From assembly GCA_016946835.1 (NCBI GenBank), contig JACVTC010000078.1, positions 735,001-799,000 on the forward strand: 64,000 bases of DNA. The letters run 5' to 3'. The notes below the pieces were generated by a model. It had not been told where the DNA came from, made no database searches, and saw nothing but the letters and a program-made list of their open reading frames with translations. The stretch is from Neocallimastix lanati (nom. inval.) (taxonomy: Eukaryota > Neocallimastigomycota > Neocallimastigomycetes > Neocallimastigales > Neocallimastigaceae). This document shows positions 46,101 to 57,829 of the stretch, piece after piece. Numbering within the stretch: the first letter of the stretch is position 1; every line of letters begins with the position of its first letter. Both the position numbers and the translations under genes were made by a program.

Positions 46101-49100
46101 TTGATCTTCTTCTAAAAATGTATTACTGTATTCATTTTCATTTTCATTTTCATTTTCAATTTCAATTTCTATATCAATTTTATTTTCAATGTCTTCTTCA
46201 ATTTCCTCTTCGATTTCACTAATTTCCTTTGTTTTACTTTCTAATGATTGTGATTCTTGTTCGTGTTGGGTATTCATTGATTTTAACAATGGAGAACTAA
46301 TTCTTAAAGATGGTTTTGATAATGATCTTACTTGATGCTCTTTTTCTTTTTCTATATTTGAAGATGGAGAACTCACTCTTGAAGATGGAGTGGATAATGA
46401 TTTTAGTTGATTTTCCTCTAAAAATGTATTACTGTATTCATTATCATGCTCATATTCATTTTCACTTTCTTTTGTTTTACTTTCTGATGATCGTGATTTA
46501 TGTTCGGTATTTAGTGATTTTGATGATTCAGTAACATTTATTAATTTTGATATTTCTTCTTCTATATTTTCTTCAATATCTTCTTCGATGTCTTCTTCTA
46601 TTTCTATTTGCATATCTTTAATACTAATAGAGTCATTTTGTTGTTCACTATTTTCTTTAATTGAATATCTTTCACTTTTAATAGATTTATTTTCATCTGA
46701 CTGAGAATATAAAATTTGCTGAAATTGACTTTGAGAAGATGTTTTATTACTTTCTTCAAATGGTTCTTCTGATTTTATATTTTCTTCAGTTTGTTCTCCT
46801 TCTGTACTTATATTTTCTTCAATAAAATCATCTGAATAATCTATCATTTCTTCATCATTAATTTCTTTATTTGATTCTTCAATATCTATTTCTATCATTT
46901 CTTTACCACTAATATCTTCATTAGATTCTTCAACATTTGCTTCTACCATAACTTCATCTTTAATATCTTTATTGGTCTCTTCAACATCTTTTGCCATTTC
47001 TTTATCAGAAATTTCCTTTTCATCTTCTCTGGTACTTTTTATTGACATTTCATTTTCAGTATGACTAGAATCTTCATATATTTGAATTTTGGATGGAATT
47101 GATTCCTCAATATATTCATCTATTGAAATTTCTGTTGAATCATCTGAAATTTTAGATAATTCTTTTTCAGAAGTTTCTTTAATATTTTCTTTATTTTCAT
47201 TACTATCTTGTTTAGAAGGATCTACTTTCTTTTCAGGTGGAATATTGTTATTTTGTTTAGAAAAATCATCAACCTTTTCTTCATCTTCAGATGGAACTGA
47301 TTCTATGTGTTTTTCAATAGTTTCTTTAATACTTTCTTCTACTTGAATTTCAGATGGAATATTTTCTTCCTCTTCATTTTCTTCATTAATTGACGAAACA
47401 GATTCCTTTGGTTCTTCTATACTTTCATTAATACTTTCTTCTATTTGAATTTCAGATGGAATACTTTCTTTCTCTTTATTTTCTTCATTTATTGATGAAA
47501 AAGATTCCTTTAGTTCTTCTATACTTTCATTAATACTTTCTTCTATTTGAATTTCAGATGGAATACTTTCTTCCTCTTCATTTTCTTCATTTATTGATGA
47601 AACAGATTCCTTTTGTTTTTCTATACTTTCATTGATACTTTCTTCTATTTGGATTTCAGATAGAATATTTTCTTTCTCTTTATTTTCTTCATTTATTGAT
47701 GAAACAGATTCCTTTGGTTCTTCTATACTTTCTTTAATATTTTCTTCTTTTTTATTTTTTTCCTTTAATCCTTTGATAAAAATTTCAGTTTGATTAATTT
47801 CTTTTTTTTCGGAAACTTCATCAACATTTTCTTCTATTTGAATTTCAGATGGAATAGATTCATTTAATTCTGAAGAGCTCCAATTCATTTCTTTTTTAGT
47901 TGATAGAACAGATTCTTTTTGTTCTGAAATTGGTTCTTTTATACTTTTTTGTCTGTCTTCTTCTCTATCTAATTCCATGTTTTCTTTTCCATCTTCTTTT
48001 ATAATTTTTTCTTTATCTTCTTCCATATCTTCTTCTATATCTTCTCCTATATCTTCTTCTATATCTTCAATATCTTCTTCAATATCTTCTTCAATACTTT
48101 CTTCAATATCTTCTCCTTCTTCAATTTTAATCTCTGAAGAAATTCTTTCCTCTTCATTTTCTTCAAAAAGTATTGTTAAGTCTTTATTTCCTTCTTTGTT
48201 AGATTCCTGTTCTGATTCATATTTCATTTCTTCTTCATTTTGAATTCCAGATATATAATCTTCCTTTCTTTCAGATTCAATATTCATATTTTCTTCTTCA
48301 TTATGAACTTCAATTGGATCTGATTCTATGTGTTCAGAAATTTCATTATTACTATTATCTTTTTCAGTTTGAATTTCAGATGAAATTGATTCTTTTTGCT
48401 CTAAAATTTCATTCTCCTTTACACTTTTTTCTTCTTTTTCTACTTGAATTTTTTCTTTAATATCTTGATTAGAATCATTTTTATTAACGGTTAATTGTAC
48501 TTCAATTTCAGGAGGAACAGCTTCTTCTATTATGTCTTCTTCAACTATATCAGACATCTCATTTATTTCTTTACTTTTTTCATCATTTATATTTTCATTT
48601 ATTTCATTTATTACTTCATTTACATCTTCTTCATTTATAGAATTCGTTATACTGCCATTTTGAATACTTTTAATTAAAGAAGAAGAATGCTCATCTTTAT
48701 TTTCTATTTCGAATAAATCTTCCTTCTTTGAAAGAGATTCTGACATATCTTGATCCATTTCAAATGAGTCAGTATAATGATATTGAGAAACTGTACTTTC
48801 TTTAGAGTTAACTACATTTACCAATTCATTTATTTTAGATTCTTCTGACGTTGATATACGTTGTTCAGATAATTCAGTGAAATGTTCATCTTGATCTTTT
48901 AAAATTGAAACATCTGGGGTGGCAACAATAGAAGTTTCTTTCATAATCTCATTTAATTCATTTTCTGTCTTTTTCACAATGGCATTAATACGATCTAATT
49001 GTTGTCTAAAATGAGACTCTTTTTCTAACAATTTTTTGTGAATTAATTGACGTTGTTTTTTCTTTTCAAGGAAGAGCTGTTTTGCAACACTCTTTTGTTT

Positions 49101-52100
49101 ACTAATTTGAACCTTTAATGAATTAATACGCTCTTTTAATTTATTTTCTTCTTCATCCAAACTCATATCGTCAAATAAAATTGATTCAGAAAGGTCACCT
49201 ATTTTTAAATCTTTTCCCAAGAGTTCCGAATAATCATTTTTTTTACTTTCTGAATTTGAACGCATGGGCAGAGAATTTGAATTTGAATTTGAATTAAGAT
49301 TTGAAGTAATACCAGAATTTGTTATAGGAAGTGAATTTGATCTAATAATAGAGTCGGAATCATTTTCAAATGTATTACTATAATTATTATAATTGTACGA
49401 ACTAGATTGCACTTCTGATGCCGTTTTAGAATCAATTATCTCTTCAATACTTTGAGATGAAGATTTTGAATTAATTACATCTGAATTATTATATGATTCT
49501 TGTATTTCTTCTATGATACTATCACTTTTAATAGAATAATTTGATGGTTCAATAATTTCCTCAATTATATTTTCTTCAGATTTATATTTATTTTGAGATG
49601 AGGAAGTGGAATCATCATTATTATTGAAATCTTCTTCAATGATTTCGTCTCCTTCAGCTTCTTCATCAACATCCATATAATCTTCAATGGAACCTTTTTG
49701 CTTTCTATCATTTTTAATTTTACTTTCGGTTTCGATTTCTTCAGTTTCAACTTTGAAGGGTTCCTTAGATAAAGGACTACTGACATATCCACGTTTTCTT
49801 CTAGTTCCCTCTTTTTCTCTATAAGAACTTCTCGAATTGTTATTATCATTATTACTATGAGAGTTTGAACTGGATGCTTTTGGGATTGTTGAAGTTCTTG
49901 GCTGCATATTTAAAGCTTTATCTAAAATTTCATGAATTTCTTTTTCTTCTTTTTTTAATTTTTCTTCCCATTTAATAGCCTTTTGACGTTTTTTTAATAA
50001 ATTTTCAGCAATTTCTTTAGAAATTGATAATCTGTATTCTTTTTTTCCAAGATGATCATTAAGAAGTTTTGATTTAACAAGTTCAATTTTGTCATTTATA
50101 CTTTGTAATGAAGAAGAAGTAATTGAATTTAATTCATCATTATTTATTTTTTCATTATCATTATCATTATCATTTTCATTTTCATTATTATCATCATTTT
50201 CATTATTATCATCATTATCATTATCATCATAACTTTCAAATGAGTTAATACTTTCGTAGTAATGATTTTCAGGATTTGGACTTCTACTCCTACTTCTACT
50301 TCTGCTTCTACTTCTTTGTCTAGCATTAGGATACTTTTCTTTTTCGAGATAACGACTAATTCTTTTTAAATCTTTTTCTGATTTAATACTTTTATTTGAA
50401 CTATATCTTGGACTAATCATTCCGTTAGAAGAATCTTGATTTTTAATTGAAACAAAATTAAGATCTTCTTCTATTTCTGATTCATTCTTTGATTTACTTG
50501 AACTTTGATTTTGTTCATTTGAATAAGATGAGTGAATATCTTCTATAATTTCATTAATATCCTCTTGAATGCTTGAATTTTGAAGAGAGTCCTTACTATT
50601 ATCATATATTTCTCCTCCAGAAGGGATATCTTCTTCAATTATTGAAGATTCATTCCTTTCTTGAGTTGGTATTTCTTCGATTATTTCTGAATCATTTATA
50701 GAAGGTGAAGAAGACAAAGTATTATCTCTATTGAATTTGGAGGTCACTTGTTTCATTTGAAGTGAACTAGTACTAGTATTATTACCAGTACTAATATTAT
50801 TATTAGTGTTATGATTACTGGATAATTTTGAATTTTTTTCCATAGATTGATCATATTTACTTGATTGTGACAATTTCTTAGAGCTGACTTTATTAGTTAA
50901 ATCCTCGAAGGAATCACTACTGTATGAATCACTAGAGTCATTCGAAGAAACTGATTTAATCTTTGCGTTATCTTTTGGCTCTTTGACTAATATACTTTTT
51001 TCATTGGTTTCTGGATAAGCTTGAACACCAATATTTCTTAATTGATCTTCTTTAATTTTTTTTGCGTTTTCAATCTCCATTTCTTGTTTCTTTTGCTTTA
51101 ATATAAGTGCTTGTAATACTGTTGCCATTTCTTGCTCAACAAGAGTTGATTTCCTTTCATTTTCCATTTCAGTTAATTGAAGATTAGTTTCATTCAAAGT
51201 TTCCAAATAATTTATTTCACTCATTAATTTTCTTGATAAGGAATGTGGCGAGAGACGACCCTCTTCTTTATTTTCATATGGGGGTTTTTGATTTGGATAT
51301 ATTTGAGATTGAGTTGGATATATATATGATTGTGCTTGTTGCATTTGAGGTTGAGGTGGTATTATTTGTGGTTGGGGTGGCATCATTTGGGGATGCAGTG
51401 GAAGTATGTTCGGTTTTGTTGGATAGTATTGTTGCTGATTTGAATGTGGAGGATATTCTTGATTTATGCTTTCATCTACTGTAGATAAATTATAGTCAGA
51501 ACGATGACTTGAATCCTCTAATGTTGTTGTTGTATATTTTGACATATTTGTTAAGTCTTCACTATACTCATAATTATTTTTATTATGATTAGAAGAAGCT
51601 AATTTTTTATGTGAATTGTTATTGAATTGAATTTTTGATGATTTTTTTGTTTCATTTTGTTTTGGAGAAGCTACTGTTGAATTTCTATATTTAGTGTCTG
51701 TTTCTGTGGATGAAGGCTTTTGTTCTTCTTTTTTTTCTTCCATTTTTTCTATTATTTTTTTATATATACTACTGGAATCGGTCTTCTTTTTAATATCATT
51801 TTTTTTAGAAGGTTGAAAACGTCTTGTAAAAATATTTATAGTACTATAATTATCACCTTTATTAACATTTGAATCAATATTTAAATTCCATTGCTGTGGT
51901 GTTATATTTTCTGAATCGTCTAATTTCATTTCAGAATTAGGGTTAGTAGAAGCAATACTTAAATCATTAGTTTCATCGATGGACATATCATCAATAGTTA
52001 TCACTGAATCTTCATGAGCTTGATTTTGACTTATTTCCGATAAATAAATATCGTCTTCATTTGTTTTGGTTTTGGAAGGTTCTTTTTCTTTTAATTTATT

Positions 52101-53543
52101 TTTGGTATGTGTTCCTATTGATTGTGATATTGATAATGAATGTAAGTTTTGTGATGATGATGGTTGTATTGATTGAGAAAGTTTCTTAGATCCATCCTCA
52201 TTAATTGGTGTAGTTTTAATTTTACTCTTTACCAATGATGGATGTGATTTTAATTTAGAAGTTTCATGATAAGATTTGTTAAGTGATGCTAAAATGTTTG
52301 TATTTGACTTATCTTTTATATTTGAGAGATGATTTTGAGTTGGTGTAATATTTTGAGAATTAAAAAGATAAGATGATGACGATGAACTCGTACTTTCATG
52401 TAAAGAATCATTAAAAGAATTTAATAAAGACTTTTTTCCATAAGACACACCATCTAATTTATTTTTTGTATTTTCTTTTACTTTTGTTTTTTTCGTAGTA
52501 TGATGCTCAATTCTTTGAGCTAAAACTTCAGCATTTTTAATTAAATCTTGAATTCTTTTGGCTTGTGATTGTAATGATTCTATAGAATAATCCTCACTAA
52601 AATTGGTTACTGAAATATTTTCAAAATAATTATCTGTCATATTATTTCCACTAATTTTTGATAATTCATAATATGAATCATTGTTTATTTTTGTTGGTAT
52701 ATTTTCATATTCTGAATTATCAAGAAAAGAATTATTATTTAAATCATGTTCATAAATACTTTCAGATGAATAGGTATCATAATTTGTTGAACTTGCATTA
52801 CTATTTTCAAATTTATTTATGACAATAACTTTATTATTATTTTTATCAGATAAAGTACTTAAATAATTATTTTTTTGAATTAAAGGTTCTTTCCCTTTTA
52901 TTCTATGACTAAATGCTTTTTCAAGTTTAGAAATTTTATTATGACTTTTAGATTTTTCCTTATTATTATTATTATGATGATTATGATTATGATTATTCAT
53001 TTGTTTCTTTTGGAATTCTTTTAATTTATCAAGACGTTGTTTTATTTCATTTTTTTTCTTTTCTTTATCCAACATTTCCTTTTTATGTTGCTCTTCACGA
53101 GCCTTCAATTTTTTACGCATAAAATCCCTAACTTCATTTACATTATAAGATTTTGATTTTGGTTTTTCTGGTACAACCTGATCCAATTCTTCATGACTTT
53201 TTTTTCTATTTAATTTCTTTTCTTTCATATATTTTCTAATTTCTTCCTGATCATAATATTTTTTTGGTTTCGTTATTTTAGATGTTTCAGCTTCTTCTAC
53301 TATTGTTTTTTTTTGAGGTGAAGGATTTATTGAAATTTTATATTTTTCATCCAAATTTGGTATCACTATTTCATTTTGAGCTGATATTCTTTTTCTTTTT
53401 CTTTCAGCATGATGAATTTCTTTTTTTTTTTCTGTTGATATTGATACTTTTTCGTTTTTTATTTCTGTATTGCTATCATTATTAATAATTTCTCTATGAG
53501 CTTTGTTAATTTTTCTTTCCCTCACAGGTTTCAATGATTGCAT
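43111..53543 (-). CDS. Giant CEP350-like centrosomal/basal-body protein
   Basis: Two exons on the minus strand, 53543-44060 and 43901-43111. The final A of exon 1 joins TG to make ATG (Met), and the intron starts GTAAGT; 3424 residues. The C-terminal 260 residues carry the only globular-looking domain: YPLDLDEKMRIKIVFDMVNE, followed by DPNNWLRV, an acidic linker and IQNQVTEMIWNELLEDSVHW. This matches the C-terminal region of CEP350/CAP350, also related to plant TRM proteins, which bind FOP/TON1 and anchor microtubules at centrioles. The N-terminus has two similar motifs, YDQEEIRKYMKEKK and YNVNEVRDFMRKK. Later come a Pro/Gln-rich segment (about 700-760), an RS tract (about 1080), a coiled coil (about 1458-1538), acidic EEDIEED runs (about 1810-1860), and several families of tandem protein repeats (about 1940-3100). 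I see no CAP-Gly domain, which animal CEP350 has. Assignment rests on the C-terminus and overall architecture. It is convergent with the secreted-protein gene. Confidence 0.7.
44240..45000 (-). repeat. Protein-coding tandem repeat, about 40-residue unit, in the CEP350-like gene
   Basis: About seven units of the form NDVSLKSENEIIIMGEEFD followed by xxxNKEKEIIxxDKLKEEP, with lengths varying by whole codons; one unit is strongly shortened. The DNA and protein both diverge, but VSxKSENE and NKEKE stay constant, which suggests selection on the peptide. Confidence 0.85.
45240..46400 (-). repeat. Protein-coding repeat with LLSTPSSRVSSPS unit
   Basis: Seven to eight copies of (F)LEEDQIKLLSTPSSRVSSPS followed by (K/S)NIEKDQ, spaced by Glu/Asn-rich sequence. 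Within it, at about 45640-45850, lies a NENEYENENEIENEN run from a TTTTCATTTTCGTTTTCATA-like DNA repeat with a 54-bp higher-order unit. S-S-R-V-S-S-P resembles a proline-directed or basophilic kinase site. Confidence 0.8.
47340..47730 (-). repeat. Protein-coding repeat with ESIPSEIQIEESINESIEE unit
   Basis: Four tandem units of about 32 residues (roughly 96 bp): SIPSEIQIEESINESIEE plus a (P/L)KESVSSINEENKEKE-like second half. They are well conserved at DNA level, so they are recent or homogenised. Looser relatives occur upstream to about 48450. Confidence 0.85.
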
Positions 53544-53962
53544 TATTTATTACTATCTTAAGTTAAACTACGATTAACTCTTTAAAATATTAGTGTATGT
53601 ATTTATTTAAATAGAAGTTTTCCACTGTTTTTATTTTAATATACTTTATATTATATTTTTATAATAATTTTCATTGTTAATTTGAATAAAAACTTATTCC
53701 TCTTGTTTGTAATTAGAATAAAAGAGTTTCCTCTTTCCTTTTTAATATTTATTTAGAGTTTTTTTATCTTTTTAATAATATGAATATAAATATATAAAGT
53801 TATACATTTACTTACAAAAAATTATTTTGAATTTTTAATGAATATAATTAATATGAAAATTAAAAGAAATTCTTATAAATTAATTGAAATTAGCTTTAAA
53901 TTCTTTCATAAATGAGTATAATATGAAAAATAATTCATTAACATTATTTATACATATACATA

Positions 53963-53999
<37 letters not shown>

Positions 54000-54352
54000 C
54001 GATTTATATAATGATTAATATTGAATTGAACAAACAAACAAACAAACAAAAAAAAAAAAAAAAGGTTTTTAATAGAATCTTTAATTATAAATCGTATATC
54101 CTGTTTTGATGTCAGTATAATTAAATTTTTATTTTAAATTTTATTATTTATAATTCATTTATTAAATATTATAAATATTATAATATTTAGAGATTATTAA
54201 AAATTAAGATATTTATTATTCTTTTTTGAATTAGTTGTTTTAATTTTACTTTTAAAATAGAAAATATTGTAATTAGTGTGAATATATATATAATATGTTT
54301 AATTTGATAATTATGAGATTTATATATTTGTTTTTAATAATAATTATTTTTT

Positions 54353-54415
<63 letters not shown>

Positions 54416-54893
54416 AGAATTTATTGTTAATTTATTATTTTATGTAAAAATAATAATTATTTATTATAATTCTTCATGAACATCAATAAATTTTAATTTT
54501 TTATAAATCTTTTTTATAAATTTATAGTAATTACAATAACAATAAAAGAATTAAAATAATATTCTAATAATGTTTCCTTAATTGTAATAAAGTAATTTTT
54601 AAATATATTATTAATATGTTTTATTAATAATAATAAAATAAAAGGTAAATATATTTTTTATAATTTAAAATTTTAATCAATAATAAAAAAAACTATATTT
54701 AATATTACTGAGTACTGAGTTTCATATTCTATATTAATTTTTTTTATGATTTATTTGTCACTAAAAAATTTGTTGAAATATTTATTAAATCTGTTCAATG
54801 ATTAGTTCAAAATTAAATTTTAAATATAAATTTAATTATAAATAAAATTATAATATTAAAAAAGAAAAACAATAATTAAATCAATTTATATTA

Positions 54894-54980
<87 letters not shown>

Positions 54981-55078
54981 GCAAATAAACAAATAAATAA
55001 ATAAACAACATATATATAAATGGATAAATGAATGAATGAATAAATAAATAAATATATATATTTATTTATTTATATTTA
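53544..55078. other. AT-rich stretch upstream of the CEP350-like gene
   Basis: Probable promoter side of the minus-strand gene. No motif stands out. It contains a 54-base A run (about 54357-54414), (CAAA)n near 54030 and (TAAA)n at 54893-54980. No gene is seen. Confidence 0.7.
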
Positions 55079-55450
55079 GACTGGGATTAACGATAGGAGA
55101 GGACAAAAGGTCCTTCAGTCTCTCATTGAATTCTTTGCAATACCTTTTTGGCATCTAGTCAGACTTCTCTCTAAACAAGGCTAATAGGAAAGACATTTCC
55201 TTTACACCATTTTATACGATTGCTTCTTTTCAGTGATCTCTTGAAGTATTATTGAGGGAGGAACAACTACCCTAATCCTTTACAGGTCAAGTGTACCTAC
55301 ACTAGTAACTTTATCTAGCAACAGGAATACTAACCATGGCGAGCAAACACCAACTTCATTTATAGGGAAAAACACCTTAGGGAGATGAGAATCACACCGT
55401 AAAAATTCAGGAGGTAGTTACAGGATCTAGAAACCTCAAATAGGTAAGAC
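55079..55450 (-). mobile_element. SINE-like dispersed element, copy 1
   Basis: A distinctly GC-richer block that aligns along its whole length with 61809-62160. Shared stretches on the plus strand include TTTTATACGATTG, GAGGGAGGAAC(A/G)ACTAC, CATTTATAGGGAAAA and (T/C)CATGGC. On the minus strand the element would start near 55445 and end with TCCCAGTC at 55079. No protein frame is open. A retroposed origin is inferred from the second copy, which has a poly(A) end on the same side. Here the poly(A) is replaced by an AT/TAAA-rich tract and no target-site duplication is evident. Confidence 0.6.
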
Positions 55451-55790
55451 ATAATTAATAAATAAACATTTATATATAAATATATATATATATATGAATA
55501 AATAAATAAATATATATAAATCAATATATAAAATAAATATATATAAATAAATATATATAAATAAATATATATAAATAAATATATATAAATAAATATATAT
55601 AATTAAATAAATATATATAAATTATTCACATAATTTTATGTTATTATAAAAAATATATTGTGATATATAATAATAAAAATTATTTCTAAGCCACGATGTT
55701 TTTTTTGTAATTTATTTTGTGAAACAATTGAATTAATTACTAGAAATATTAAATATTAAATAAAGAAAAAAAATTTTTTTTTTGAATTAG
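55451..55790. repeat. ATATATAAATAA array and AT-rich flank
   Basis: About six copies of a 16-bp unit AAATATATATAAATAA between about 55490 and 55615, followed by unremarkable AT-rich DNA. Confidence 0.8.
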
Positions 55791-55797
55791 TTGAAAA

Positions 55798-55950
55798 GAA
55801 TATTTTTGAAGTAAAAGTTCATCAACATAATTGTGATATTTTTCAAGTGAATATTTTTGAAGTAAAAGTTCATCAACATAATTGTGATATTTTTCAAGTG
55901 AATATTTTTGAAGTAAAAGTTCATCAACATAATTGTGATATTTTTCAAGT
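55798..55950. repeat. Three identical 51-bp tandem copies, open in frame
   Basis: The unit begins at 55798, 55849 and 55900, and the three copies are identical. Its length is a multiple of three. On the minus strand it encodes the 17-residue unit LEKYHNYVDELLLQKYS, on the plus strand NIFEVKVHQHNCDIFQV, both without stops across all three copies. The minus reading is the more protein-like and has the same orientation as the neighbouring CEP350-like fragment. No start or host gene is visible. Confidence 0.85.
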
Positions 55951-55984
55951 GAATATAAGAAAATTAAAAAATTTTAAAATATAT

Positions 55985-56402
55985 ATCTTTAGATGGAGAA
56001 CTAATTTGACAAAGTAGATAATGATTCTAAATGACCTTTCCCTAAAAACGTTTTATTATAATTATTATCAAGTTCATTTTCGTTATTACTATGTTTTACT
56101 TTTTGATGAATGTGATTTATTTTTAATATTTAGTGAATTCAATAATTCAGTAATATTCATTATTTATAATATTTCTTATCCTATGTTTTATTTAATGTTT
56201 TTTATTTATTTATATATTTATTTTTTTCATATTTTCTATTCCAATTAAGAGAATCATTTTGTTGCTTTCTTAAAATGAATGTTTTTTTACTTTTAATAGA
56301 TTTATTTTTACCATAATTGAGAATATAAATTTTTAAATTTGTTAAATTTTACTTTGAGGAAATGTTTTATCACTTTCTTTAGATAATTATTCTGTTTTTG
56401 TA
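55985..56402 (-). pseudogene. Decayed duplicate of an internal CEP350-like gene segment
   Basis: This aligns collinearly with 46360-46770 inside the intact CEP350-like gene, in the same orientation. Shared landmarks in order are AGATGGAGAACT(A/C)A, CCTCTAAAAATG versus CCCTAAAAACG, TGATCGTGATTTA versus TGAATGTGATTTA, AATAATTCAGTAA versus GATGATTCAGTAA, CATTTTGTTG, CTTTTAATAGATTTATTTT, TGAGAATATAAA and ATGTTTTATCACTTTCTT. Many indels and stops destroy the frame. It corresponds to residues about 2258-2396 of the intact protein, which include the STPSSRVSSPS and EEDIEED regions. It lies about 2.5 kb upstream of the intact gene's start. Confidence 0.8.
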
Positions 56403-57829
56403 ATTCGGTATTATTATCATCTTTTTCTTTTATTTAATTTTCAATACAATCTTTTTATTTTCTATAATTATATAAAATTCAAAAAATTCAAAAGATTCGG
56501 AAGATTCAAAGTAATAAAATTTATCATTTATTTTTTAATTTTTATTTTCATTATTTCATTTCCATATTTAACATGTGATGTGTGTAGTGTGTAATAAATA
56601 TTATGAAAAGGTATATAATTACGCCACATATTTGTTTCTTATAAATATTCATTGATTTATGTTAATTTAAGAATTTATAAATAAACATAATAATTTTAAT
56701 TCATTAAAATTTTACTAATATTTAAAATTATCTTTTTTTTTTTATTTTTTTATTTATTTATTTTTTTTTTAAAAAAAAAAAAATATATATATATATATAT
56801 TATATATATAAATAGAATTTAATATATTTTATTAATTTTAAAAAAAAAAATTTAAAATTCAGAAAAATATCAAATATATATTTAATATATATATATATTA
56901 AATACATGTTTTATAAATTATATATAAAATATAGATTGTTTAATAAAAGTTTAATTATTTATTCATTTGGAGGTTAATTAAAATTTAGATTTTTGGTAAA
57001 TTTGATCATATATTAAGAATTTTTTTTTTTTACAATAATTCAATTATTTTATATCTTTAACTCAAACATTTAAATAAATAATATATATTGATTACATTTA
57101 TATATATGTATAAATTAAATTAGTTTTATCAAATTAATTGAAGTGTTATAAAGATAATTAAAAGTTCAGCTTTAATTTTTATATAATAATTATATAATTT
57201 TTATTATTTTAAAAAATAAATAATTGATTACAACAAAAATTTTTGATTTTCTTTTTTATTATAAAATATATTTAATTATTATAAAATTTTTTTAAAAAAA
57301 ATTTGAATAATTATTATTACTATTATTATTATTTTTTTTTTAAATAAATATTCAATAATAATTACTTTAATAATAATATAGTAATAATTAATTATAAAAT
57401 TTTTTTCATATTTTCAAAATTTCAAAAATTTAAATAGTAATATTTAATAATATATGTTCAAATACTTATAGTAATAGTTAAACTTTTGATTCTTTTGTCA
57501 ATGAAATTAAAGTTCTCAATACTAAAGAAAAATTCGCATTATATGAAATGGTTTTTAAGTATAATAACTTATACTATATCTACATTGTTTTTAAGAATAT
57601 TGATGTTTCAGTTCAAGCTTGTCGAAATTCAAAATTCAAAATTTAAAAAAAAAAAAAAAAAGGAGCTTTTAAATGGCTTTTAACTATGAATAACAGTTAA
57701 TCTATATGGTCAAGATAAAGAAGGTGAGCTTTTAAATATATCATCAAGTTAATATGTGAATTATTATAGGCAGAAAGATAAGATGTAGTAATAATTGCTC
57801 TAAAATGTCTACTTAACATTAATATCCTA
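56403..57829. other. AT-rich stretch
   Basis: No gene is seen. Weak coding-like composition continues to about 56560 and may be more of the CEP350-like fragment. Short open frames here have no family features. Confidence 0.6.
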
